Assembly (NCBI GenBank): GCA_002197995.1
Contig: NGZR01000006.1
Span: 2,531,001 to 2,595,000, forward strand
Reading direction: 5' to 3'
Origin: Gaeumannomyces sp. JS-464
Taxonomy: Eukaryota; Ascomycota; Sordariomycetes; Magnaporthales; Magnaporthaceae
Length of the DNA stretch: 64,000 nt
Part shown: piece after piece, positions 54,812 to 63,741 of the stretch
Layout: each line of letters starts with the position of its first letter
Position numbering within the stretch: the first letter of the stretch is position 1
The notes under the pieces: generated by a model
Told to the model about the DNA's origin: nothing
The model's database searches: none
Seen by the model: only the letters and a program-made list of their open reading frames with translations
Program-made: the position numbers and the translations under genes

Positions 54812-57800
54812 CTAGTCCGAGTCTCCATTGCCCTCTGCTTCCTCTTCCGGTTTTGATTCCTCCTCGGGCCAGGGCTCCAGGGACGCCTGGGTGGCGGCGG
54901 CAAACAAGCGCTCAAAGGCTTGCCGGAGCTCGTCACTCGGGGGAGGAAACCGCTCTTGGAAAAGCTGGCGCATAAGCCTCCTATTGTTGTTGCCGTTGCT
55001 GACATCGAAGCCTCTCAGGTCCAGCTTGGACAACATGTCCATCGTCGCAACGTCGCCCCTACAAGCCGCCACATCCAGGATCGTAAGGCCACGCCCCAGG
55101 CCTGTCGGCAGCTCCGCCATGAGGCGGTAGTCGGCGCCGTGCTCCAGCAGCACCTCGAGGCATGCGTGCGAGTTCCCGAGCACGCTCGCGTGCAGGGCGG
55201 TAATGCCGTTCGAGTCGCTGTCGTCTACGGCTGCCCCGAGCGCGCAAAGCGCCCGGACCGCGTCGCGAGCGTTCAACGAGGCGGCCGAGACAAGCGGTAT
55301 CGTCTCCGGGCCACCCGTCCGGGGACGCACCGGCTTGCACGAGGGCGTGGATCGCTGCCGCGTTGTTTTTGCACGCCGCAGCCTAGATGACGTCGGCCGA
55401 CCCTATATCGACTCCTGCTTCTTTCAGGGTATTGATTATTGAGTCGCTGTGCGCGGCACTCTAGATCGCCGCGCGTAGAAGTTTTTTTGAAGAGCAGTCC
55501 GCTCCGTGACGGATCAGGGCACGGACCGATGCTTCGTCTCCATGGTAGCAGGCCATCCCGAGCGCTGTGTGACCTATATCGTCGACTGCGTTTATGTCGA
55601 AGGACGGGTTTAGTGCCGAACTTGACAGAAACACGTCGACAGGTATGGGGCATATCCCGGTGACGACCTTGTGTAGGAAAGGAATTTCCAGGTCATCGAG
55701 ATAGTCGCAGATTTTCAACAAGCGGCCGATCTCTTCCCAGGTCGCCCTTGATGGTGGGTGGTTCGGCGTCCTCAGAAGCACCCAGGCTACCTTGCTACGT
55801 GCACTTTCGCCATGAATATCTTCCTGGTCAGGATCGGCTCCTGCAAACAAAAGATGCTTGACAGCCTCGACGAGCCTGTGGCCGGGGGCATCGCGCACGT
55901 TCCAGAAGTATATGGCGTCATTTAGACTAGAACCTCCGTGGCTGGGATCAACATCGCGAGCCGCCATCGGATCCAGCTCGAGCAGTTGCCTCACAGTGGG
56001 CAAGTCGAGCCTTTGAAGCGCATTGCTGAGTTGGTAGTGGGATTTCTCACGGACCCTGGTGTGCACAAGGCCGATTTTGAAGCGCCAACGACTGGACGCC
56101 TCGACCAGCAGATGGAGTGGCGGCAGGGCGAACCAGGCCGGAAACGCGTACGAGACCTGGACATGCGCTTTCTTCTCCTTGGCGCAACAGCGGGAATCAC
56201 AAGTCGCCATCGCGTCTGGCCGGCCCGCGTAGCCGATGAACAGGCCGCCAAGGTAAGCGTTGAGCATGGCTGGAACCAGGTTCGACGGCCTGCCGCGAGC
56301 AGGAGTGTGATGGCAACAGCAGGGCAGTCGTCGGCGCAACGGGCAATGGTGGGGCGGAGGTTGACGAGCAGCAGTGCATGGGACAGGAGGGAGCCCTCGT
56401 GTCTGCCGTAAGGCTGGTTTCTGGGCGGAGTCGGCCTCTGCTGGGTGCTCGGCTTCGAGTGGGTGGGTTGGCTATTCAGGCGCGTTTTGTAAGAAGACCA
56501 GCTCTGCTCAATTGCCTCGTTAATCCGCTATGTCATTCCAGTTTCCAGCCATTTATTTTCTATGTTAATCACCTTTTCGTTTAGGTACAGATCTAGGGGT
56601 GGCACGTAGGTTTCTATTTCCAGGTGGGCCAATAACGTCGCTTTGTATGCTCCGGCTACCACCTTAAGGCATGCTCGCTATTCCTTCGCTAACTTTTTGG
56701 CTGCGCTTCGGGGCCGCCCCCGACAGTTTAATTTATAAAAGCATAAAAACTATACCGTTTTATGCGAACTACGGGTTTACGCTTATAACGTATAAAAAAC
56801 CTAGGGTAGGAAAATATGCTTTAATAACGGAAATACAAATAACAGAACTTATTAAACTGTATAAACACTTCCAAATAAAGTTAAAAAAGTTACGGCACCG
56901 CATAACTACTTAAATAAACAAAAAAAGGATTGAAAAACTAACCTTTAAAAAGGGAAATAGCGTTTATTTTTTTCGACGCAATATTAAAACAAAACGACTA
57001 AGCGATAAATTAAACCATAAAAAACTAAAACCTTTTAAAATGCTAAGAAAAATTTCGGACGTATATTACAAATTCCGGTTACCACCGATTATAAAATCCC
57101 ACCCGGTTTTTTATATTTCCCTATTCGAATTAACGCTACCGGGCTTTAAAAATAACGAGTTAATAAAAATCGACCTAAAATAAAAATACGAAATCGAAAA
57201 TTTTTTAAACCATAAGCTAAAAAATAAACCTAAAAAGTATTTAATTAAATGGAAAAAGTACGGTTACGAAAAAAACACGTGGGAAAAAAAACCAACTTTA
57301 AAAACTGCCAAAAAGCTTTAACGAAATATTAGCAAAAGCACTTATAAAAAGGTTAGTAAAAGCAAAAGTAATTAAAAAACTAATTAACGGAAACTCGATA
57401 ATTGGGTTCCTAGCAATGGTCGTACCGGGATTTAAACTTAACACCTCGGCAAAAAAACCAAAATCACACCCAATATATTACAAAACCCAAAAAAAAATTG
57501 TTAAAAAACGTCGCAACTTACTACGGTTAAAAAAGGCAAGCAAATCCAGGTTAAAATTAACCTCGAACGTTTGCCAATCGAAGGAAACGGCAGGAACCAC
57601 GAATGGCTTAAATTGCGAAGCAACTTAATAAGCTTCCCGGTTGGCCTCCTCCCGTTAAACACGTTTTAACTTTTTTATAGCGTTAATACCGCGCCGAAGC
57701 GCGCGCATTTTTTTTTAAACCACGTTTTTTTTGCGTTTTTAAGCATGAGGATGGATAGGTGGTCAAGTCGCTGCTCGTGGCGGGAAAGGGCAGCCGTTTG

Positions 57801-58409
57801 CGAGCTGCTCGTGTTGCGTATCTCGTGGAGAAGTGGGAGCAGCTCGCCGGCGTTTTGCTTGACCATGTTCAAGACGGACTCTGCCACTCCGGACAGGTCG
57901 TCGACCTTGGTCTGTGTCTCGGAGTGGCCCTGCGGAACCAAAACTCTGATGTCGGCCAGCTCGAGCTGTATGCGCGAGGTGGAGGCCGACGTCGAAGAAA
58001 GAAGGACATCGTTGATCTTGGTGCGCGCCTCACGCAGCTGGACCTTCAGGTCGGTGGCGTTGGATTTCTGCAACAGCCACTTGATGCGCTTCGAAGACCC
58101 CTTTTCTGCCCCCAGCTTTTGCGTGAGCGAATCCAGGTCGCTCAGTCTCGTCTTCGCGTCGCTGACGAGATCCTGCAAGGTCTGCAGGGACTCGGCTGCT
58201 TGGGCAGTGGGCAGTTTCGACAGCCCATCGCATGCTTCTTGCACACGCAACAGGACCGCTCGCGTGTCGCTCGCCTCGTTGGAAAGCGCCGCAATCAGAA
58301 TAGGCGCATTCTTGAGCGACGAGTACAGTCTGAGCAGCGCGCCCGACATCTCGGCGCTGGCTTGGAGGGCGCCGATGACGAGCCCGGCGATGGACAAAGG
58401 GTCCGCCAT
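54812..58409 (-). pseudogene. STAND N-terminal-domain/ankyrin-repeat gene split by a retroelement
   Basis: The ATG at 58409 starts MADPLSIAGLVIGALQASAE, the fungal N-terminal domain of STAND (NLR-like) proteins, a helical bundle continuing LRLYSSLKNAPILIAALSNE and HEQRLDHLSILMLKN to about 57745, where AT-rich foreign DNA begins. On the far side, from about 56340, the same strand reads LGGLFIGYAGRPDAMATCDS, HVQVSYAFPAWFALPPLHLL, then ankyrin-type repeats (LVEAVKHLLFAGADPDQEDI; IGHTALGMACYHGDEASVRA; NGITALHASVLGNSHACLEV) and an acidic tail to 54812. I recall this order (STAND N-domain, GTLFIGY-type block, ankyrins) as one fungal protein architecture. Besides the insertion, two TAG stops at 55461 and 55385 replace Gln codons and one base is gained near 55330. 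It should not make a full protein. Its former role was probably recognition or incompatibility, by family. Confidence 0.75.
56560..57745 (+). mobile_element. RIP-mutated Ty3/gypsy chromovirus fragment (integrase C-terminus and chromodomain)
   Basis: A sharp AT-rich block in a GC-rich genome. Read in plus frame it gives degraded but recognisable retrotransposon polyprotein. FYANYGFTLITYKKPRVGK and LRHRITT (56740-56910) are from the integrase. A GNSVYFFRRNIKTKRLSDKL and KPFKMLRKISD block with PVFYISLFELTLPG (about 56950-57150) is the GPY/F region. KYLIKWKKYGYEKNTWE (about 57235-57285) is the chromodomain core that defines chromoviruses. Stops (TAA) interrupt the frames, and nearly all changes would be C-to-T or G-to-A. 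Only the 3' end of the element is present; no gag, protease or reverse transcriptase is seen, and I could not find paired LTRs. Edges are judged from base composition. It lies antisense inside the STAND/ankyrin gene. Confidence 0.85.
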
Positions 58410-59198
58410 GATGGATGGAATTGGTGTTCGTTTGCTGGTGATGGGATGCTGGCGATGGGAGCAAAGAAAGAAGAGACAGAAGCGAAGGGCAGAGCTGACG
58501 GCGCAGCTGAGGGCACCGCCCGGCGCTTTCTTCCACTTGGGGGCTATCGAGCCGGCCAATAGCACTTACAGCTGACTGCGGCCGCAGGTCTCCGTCATTG
58601 GATGGAAGGCAGCACAGCCTGGCATCCTTTCCGCCCGGGTACTGCGTAGAATCTTAAAACTGGGATTGCGGCCTCCGTTTTCTGGAGGGCGTGGCGGTTG
58701 AGCTACGACCGCTGGCCCGGATCGGTCCTACGGCAACAAAATCGTATCGTCTGACGAACACAAGTGCAAAGTCGGACTGGTAGCATTTGGCGCTGGAGGC
58801 CGGGATATCTCGTCCTGTGTATACGAGCTGGTAACACGGAGAGAGTGTGTGCGAGAGACAGAATCGAAACTGGCCAAGGGAGTGAACAGAATAAGAGTAG
58901 ATTGACCAAACCACACCTGCCCAGCATCTATGCTATTCTAGACCTTTTTTAAAGTGCCACCTCCCTCCACAGTCTATGATCCAGGGTATCATGAAACCGC
59001 AAATCCTACAGAGCAGGCTACTATGAGAGAGCAAGAGTCGTAAGAAGGAACCATCTAAAAGAGACACGACCAACACAGGTACAAACGACATCAGAAGAAA
59101 GGCCGAACGGAAAATACCATCATAAACAAAGAAAGGGTCGTGAAAAAATAAGACTGAAAAGAGGGTTAACCAAAGGCATCGGTGCGCACGGCACACCC
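58410..59198. other. Intergenic region
   Basis: Upstream of the STAND-domain start and downstream of the helicase stop. No gene is recognised. Confidence 0.5.
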
Positions 59199-60938
59199 CT
59201 ACGCCTGCTTGCCCCTGCCACCGTGGGGCTTCCTGGGCGGGTCGGGAACAGCCTTGAGGCCCGGGACGCCCTTGAGTCCCATCTTGCCAATCGTGGACTT
59301 GGCTAGGCCAGGCGTCTCCGGGGCGCCAAGGCCGTCGCGGGCGAAGATGTTGGCCTCCTGCACGAGGCGGGCGTCGGTCCAGCCCAGCGCCTTGACGAAT
59401 GGCCTGTAGAAGCCCAGCCAAGCCTGGTAGGTCTTGCCCTGCTGGGCCTCGTCGAGCCGCTCAGTGACGTAGGTAACGTCGTCTCGCGACGACATGTCGG
59501 CCTCCTGGTCGACAAAGGTGATGTCCTTCATGATGCGACGCGGGAAGTACTCCTCGTGCGACGTGACGATGAGCGTGCCGCGGCCCTCGGCGCCCGCCCG
59601 CGCTGTGCGGCCCAGGCGGTGGATGTACGATTCCTTGTCCGAGGGGATTCCGGCCTGGAAGACGTTTGAGACGGCGGGGAAGTCCATGCCGCGCGCGATG
59701 ACGTCGGTGGCGATCATGATGCCCGAGGCGGCGTTGCGGAACTCATTGGTCACGCTGGTGCGCTTGGACTGCGACATGCGCGAGTGCAGCGTCGAGACGG
59801 CAGGAAGACCCGAGAGCTTCTCGAACACGGCCGCGTAGAAGTCAACCAAGCCGGCGGTGGGCGCGAACACTATGGCTTTGAAAGCGCCCTTGTCGGCCGC
59901 CTGGTCAAGCTCGTGGCGGATGGCTCCGACCAGGCCCGCGGCCATGTCTGAGAAGGTAGGGACGACGACGAGGTGCTGGGGCACGCGATCGTGCGTGTTG
60001 GTCTCACCGACGGCAATGGTCGAGATGAACTTGTAGTCCCGGGCAAGGGCGAGGCTAGCCACCTTGGCCACATGGTCGGCCATAGTGGCCGAGAAGAGCA
60101 TGCCCTGGCGGGGGACCTTGTCTCTGGGCGGCAGGCAGGAGACGATCTGCTTGAGAGACGGCAGGAAGCCCATGTCCAGCAGCCGATCCGCCTCGTCCAG
60201 AACCAGGGTGTCTAGACCATGCAGCATGGCGCGGACTTCGCTCTCCTTGCCCTCGGTGGTCAAGTGGTCGAAGATACGGCCTGGGGTGCCGATCAGGACC
60301 TGGCAGCCGCTGAAAATGCGCTTCTCCTCGGTGTTCTTGTTGGTGCCACCGATGGCGGTGCAGACCCTGATGGAGGGCAGGCGCTGAAGCAGCATCTGGG
60401 CCTCCTTGGCGATCTGCAGAGCGAGCTCGCGGGTCGGCGAGATGACAAGGAGGGAGATGCCGTTGCCGCGGGAGCGGTCGCGGTGCAGGAGGGTCTGGAG
60501 GGCGGGGAGCAGGAAGGCGATGGTCTTGCCGGTGCCCGTCTTGGCCTGGGCCAGCACGTCGCCGCGGTCCGTAACCAGGTGGCGGATGGTGGCAGCCTGG
60601 ACGGGCGTCATGCGGTCGAACTTGAGATCCTGGGTGATGGTGTCGAGGAGGACGCGGTCAACGAGGTTCTCGCTGGCGAGGTCGGCGAAGCGCGGGGCGT
60701 TGCTGTCGACGGGCGGGGCAGGCGTCAAGGCAGGAGACTCGTCGACAGGTTCAGCCGCCGCCGCCGCCGCTGCGGTCGACATGGCGGCGGTTTGACCACC
60801 TCCATGGCGCAGCCCTCGCTGCTTGAAGCCGCGCGACGGCTGCGAGTACTGGTCCGATTGCGAGTCGGGAGTGCTGGGCGCCGCAGGCCGCTTGCGACGG
60901 TTATTCCTGTGGCGCCTGTTGGGGTTTTGGTTTTCCAT
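59199..60938 (-). CDS. DEAD-box ATP-dependent RNA helicase, MSS116-like
   Basis: An intact 579-residue RNA helicase in one exon from the ATG at 60938 (MENQNPNRRHRNNRRKRPAA). All helicase motifs are present: Q motif region FDRMTPVQ (107-114), Walker A AKTGTGKT (132-139), PTRELALQ (168-175), TPGR (218-221), DEAD (248-251), SAT (283-285), IVFAPT (356-361), ARGMDFP (415-421) and HRLGRTARAG (440-449). The basic N-terminus (RRHRNNRRKR) and the Gly/Lys-rich C-terminus (KPHGGRGKQA) suit RNA contact. The C-terminal extension after motif VI, with WLGFYRPFVKALGW, matches the MSS116 group, whose yeast member acts on mitochondrial introns; I see no strong mitochondrial presequence from this start, so location is uncertain. 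No frame breaks are present. Confidence 0.9.
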   Translation of the reverse strand: MENQNPNRRHRNNRRKRPAAPSTPDSQSDQYSQPSRGFKQRGLRHGGGQTAAMSTAAAAAAAEPVDESPALTPAPPVDSNAPRFADLASENLVDRVLLDTITQDLKFDRMTPVQAATIRHLVTDRGDVLAQAKTGTGKTIAFLLPALQTLLHRDRSRGNGISLLVISPTRELALQIAKEAQMLLQRLPSIRVCTAIGGTNKNTEEKRIFSGCQVLIGTPGRIFDHLTTEGKESEVRAMLHGLDTLVLDEADRLLDMGFLPSLKQIVSCLPPRDKVPRQGMLFSATMADHVAKVASLALARDYKFISTIAVGETNTHDRVPQHLVVVPTFSDMAAGLVGAIRHELDQAADKGAFKAIVFAPTAGLVDFYAAVFEKLSGLPAVSTLHSRMSQSKRTSVTNEFRNAASGIMIATDVIARGMDFPAVSNVFQAGIPSDKESYIHRLGRTARAGAEGRGTLIVTSHEEYFPRRIMKDITFVDQEADMSSRDDVTYVTERLDEAQQGKTYQAWLGFYRPFVKALGWTDARLVQEANIFARDGLGAPETPGLAKSTIGKMGLKGVPGLKAVPDPPRKPHGGRGKQA

Positions 60939-61322
60939 GGCGGCGATGCCGAGGAAGCTGCGGGCAGAGAGTGGCGATGGATTAGCCGGAGCTGACAAGA
61001 CGCGCAGGACAAAAAGATGCGGACGAATGAAAGCACCGCAGCATGTTGGAGAGAGAATGAATGGGAAGGAGGGAGGAACATGAAGGGAGCCTACCTGCTC
61101 AAAGAGGGCAGTCCAGTCGAGCGCCAGATGCGATAGAATTTCTGACCGCCCTTTGGATTCTGCCGAAAACGGCTTCCCTCTGGAGTGGGCCGTGCTTTGC
61201 TTTGTTGGAATTTCTGGACCCCTAACCCTGAAGTCTGCTGTGAAGCCCTGGTCACCGTCGTCGTTCTCAGCCATTGGTCCAGATCCAAATAGGGCAGCAG
61301 GGACGTCTCTCCGTTTGAGCAA
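60939..61322 (-). promoter_or_regulatory. Helicase 5' leader with probable intron and upstream ATG
   Basis: The frame of the helicase stays open upstream to 61322. An ATG at 61274 begins MAENDDGDQG. A GT..AG intron fits at 61094-60958 (donor GTAGGC, acceptor CCCGCAG). If spliced, the upstream ATG falls out of frame with the main start and would act as an upstream reading frame overlapping it; if the intron is kept, it makes an N-terminally extended helicase. Confidence 0.5.
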
Positions 61323-62033
61323 CTGAAAGCGGTCGAGTCAGCGGTTCTAGATTCAAGTTAAGCTTAACATTGTCCAAGGCGCATGGCTCGGCTTCGAGTT
61401 ACCCATGGTCTGTTATAAAATGTTGGAGGCAAGCCGCCGAACTATATTCAAGCCACAACCGTAGTATCCCGTTCACCTCCCTGCGTGGCAATCCAGTCCT
61501 ATCCTGCATCTCCAACGCATCGAGATGCTATTCGGGGAAACATGGCATCATTGTAGAGCAATAAACGATTAGCCAAACTGGCCCTGGCGACTGTGCTGCT
61601 ACCAAAAATTTCGTATTTCGATAGCTCGACAGCTAAGATTATGCATATCAGCTAGCATCTTGTATCTTTTGGGCCCAGGGCGTGCGGCGCGTCTGGAGAA
61701 ACGTCTTGCACCGCTTATTCGGCAATCGCCAGCGGAACAACGTCCCTTCTAAGGGGAGGAACGTCCTTTCCAACCGGAGAAACATCTTGCCCGAATCTAT
61801 TCCAAACTCCCAGCGGAGAAATGTGGTAGCTACACGCATATAGCTGCAGCCTTCCTCTACCCTTGGCCAGCCCATGCAAGCCCCAGACCAGTTCACAGCA
61901 TGGTAAAACTATTAATGTCAACTCTCAAATAATCTGCAACTCAACTCTCACACCTGCACCAGTCTCTATTCATCTCCAGCCAGCCAACCAGCCAGCCAGC
62001 CAGTCAACCAATAACAACCGGGCCCAAGACGAA
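61323..62033. other. Divergent intergenic region with degenerate repeats
   Basis: Lies between the divergent helicase and coiled-coil genes and should hold both promoters. It includes five GGAGAAACGTC-like copies (61695-61825) and a CAGCCAGCCAGCCAGCCAG run near 61979-62005 in the leader of the coiled-coil gene. No conventional gene is recognised. Confidence 0.5.
61695..61825. repeat. Five degenerate GGAGAAACGTC-like repeats
   Basis: Copies start at 61695, 61734, 61755, 61776 and 61815, spaced 39, 21, 21 and 39 bases. All spacings are multiples of three. On the minus strand the copies encode similar peptides (TFLRWE, MFLRLE, TFLPLE, TLFRWR, TFLQTR) within an open frame 61648-61896. Confidence 0.75.
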
Positions 62034-63155
62034 ATGGACGCCCTCGTGGCCAAGTACCAGGGGCTCGCCGCCCCCACCACCTGCTGCCTTATCGATGAGG
62101 TCAAGCAGCTGCGCCTGGCCAACGCCGGGCTCAAGGCCCTGCTCGAGGCCCAGACCCGGGGCATGGCCAAGAAGACGGCGCAGATGAAGCGCGAGCGGCA
62201 GCGCATCCGCCTCTACGCGCGCGAGGCCCGCGCCGCCGGCCGCGCCATGGCGACCGAGGTGCGCCGGCTGCGCCACAAGGTGAGCCACTTTGCGGTGCGC
62301 GCCCGGGCGGCCGAGGAGAGGGTCGAGGAGGCCGAGGAGGAGGCCGAGGACGCCGCGGTGGCCCCGGAGGAGGCGCTGAGCGACGCGGCCGCGGGCGCCG
62401 AGAGCGCCGAGCGCCTCAACGAGTACTACGACGCCGCCGCCGCCGTCGCCCGGTCGCGCGCCCAGTGGGCCGAGGTGGCGGTCGACAAGACCAAGCAGCT
62501 CGCCGAGCAGCTGCGCGCGCGCGCCGAGAAGGCCGAGGCTCTGGGCGAGGAGACGTGGCGGCTGGTGGAGCAGCTCGCGGCGCGCGACGAGCTGGCCGTG
62601 GCGGCGCTGGAGGAGTCGCGGCGGGCCGAGCACGGGCTTCGGTTGCGGGCCGAGCAGGCCGAGGAGGAGCTGGCGTGGACGCGGCGCGGCGAGGCCGAGG
62701 CCCGCGCCTTCGGCATGGACATGTTCGAGTTCAGCCAGGCGTGGCGGGCCGACTACGAGGCGGCGCAGGCGCGCGCGGACCACCATGCCGACCGCACCGA
62801 GAGGGCCCTCGCGGGCCTGGAGCGCGAGAGGGCGCGGGCCGACGGGCTCGAGTGCTACGTCGGCGTGCTCCTGGAGGAGCGCGCCGACAGGGCGGCGATG
62901 GGGTCGGCTGCTGGGTCGCCAGGGCTGGCTAGTGGCGCGCCAGTCGGCAGCATCGCCGTTGAACTCGGCGGCCTGACCATCGGTCCGGAGGCGATGCAGC
63001 ATCGGCTGCAGGCCAGCGAGGACTCCACGGTGACGGTCAAGCGTCGCAAGGCCCGCAGCGAGGGCAGCGACGATTCCACCGGCTCGGTTGGCACAGTCGT
63101 TCACTACGAGATGGACGACGACTGGGTCCACGACTTCAAGCTGGCCCAGGAGTAG
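62034..63155 (+). CDS. Alanine/glutamate/arginine-rich coiled-coil protein
   Basis: An intact single-exon frame of 373 residues from the ATG at 62034 (MDALVAKYQGLAAPTTCCLI); upstream in-frame codons have no ATG. From about residue 20 to 290 it is almost wholly predicted helix with heptad-like spacing (VKQLRLANAGLKALLEAQTR; KQLAEQLRARAEKAEALGEE; LRLRAEQAEEELAWTRRGEA), so a long coiled coil is likely. The tail has KRRKARSEGSDDSTGSVG, which could serve as a nuclear signal or phosphorylation region, and ends MDDDWVHDFKLAQE. No catalytic or membrane motif and no family I recognise. The coding strand is very GC-rich at third positions, which also leaves long chance frames on the other strand. Confidence 0.7.
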   Translation: MDALVAKYQGLAAPTTCCLIDEVKQLRLANAGLKALLEAQTRGMAKKTAQMKRERQRIRLYAREARAAGRAMATEVRRLRHKVSHFAVRARAAEERVEEAEEEAEDAAVAPEEALSDAAAGAESAERLNEYYDAAAAVARSRAQWAEVAVDKTKQLAEQLRARAEKAEALGEETWRLVEQLAARDELAVAALEESRRAEHGLRLRAEQAEEELAWTRRGEAEARAFGMDMFEFSQAWRADYEAAQARADHHADRTERALAGLERERARADGLECYVGVLLEERADRAAMGSAAGSPGLASGAPVGSIAVELGGLTIGPEAMQHRLQASEDSTVTVKRRKARSEGSDDSTGSVGTVVHYEMDDDWVHDFKLAQE

Positions 63156-63741
63156 GGCCGAGCTGAGCGACGCCGGTACTTGCTCCGGCTGATGGCCGTC
63201 GTGAAGGGAGTGGCTTCACCATCGTCTGGCCGCTATTGTGGAGGGGCGAGGGTCTGGTTCTGTGTTTGTTTCCTTGTACCTGTTTTGTTTCCTTGTCCTG
63301 CTTTTATTTCCTTGTCCTGTCTTTGTTTCCTCGTCTGTGGTTGTTTTGTTCTAAACTGTTGGGGCGTTCGGTTAGGATGGGAGATACCAGCGAGGTTAGC
63401 GATTTGCCAAGGGAAAGGGGTTTGTGGGGTTAGCGATGGTTGGATAGCTAGCGAATATATAGATAATTATTTTGTCCATTTCTTGCATCGAGAGAATCGT
63501 GAAACTTGGCTATCTGTCGTCAAAGGCTCCCAGATGTACAATGTTGGCAAGAGCCGATCTGATAGGTTGAACACACACTGCCAGATTTTCAGCGAAACCA
63601 AGGGATCCTAGAAACATGCATGGGGACTTGGAAATGGAAGTAAAAATCCGCGAAATTATGGCAGCCGTGCTTTGTCGCCGTCAATGCGTGTCAAATTGTA
63701 GCTTTGGGGGACGTGGAGGCAGAAAAGAGGAAGAAAAGGGG
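63156..63741. other. Intergenic region
   Basis: Contains four TTTCCTTGTCCTGTTTTG-like short repeats at about 63268-63335, probably in the 3' UTR of the coiled-coil gene. Nothing else is recognised. Confidence 0.5.

Noticed and set aside
57745..58575. 276- and 267-codon plus-strand frames opposite the STAND N-terminal domain
   Set aside because: Shadows of the minus-strand domain, which is the recognised one.
60219..60995. 258-codon plus-strand frame opposite the helicase
   Set aside because: Shadow of the helicase coding strand.
61690..61830. CRISPR-like array
   Set aside because: The repeats are short, degenerate and unevenly spaced, and the genome is eukaryotic.
62004..63131. 375-codon minus-strand frame opposite the coiled-coil gene
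   Set aside because: Leu/Arg/Gly/Pro-rich shadow of a strongly GC3-biased gene, with no motif; the plus-strand frame has heptads and a good ATG.
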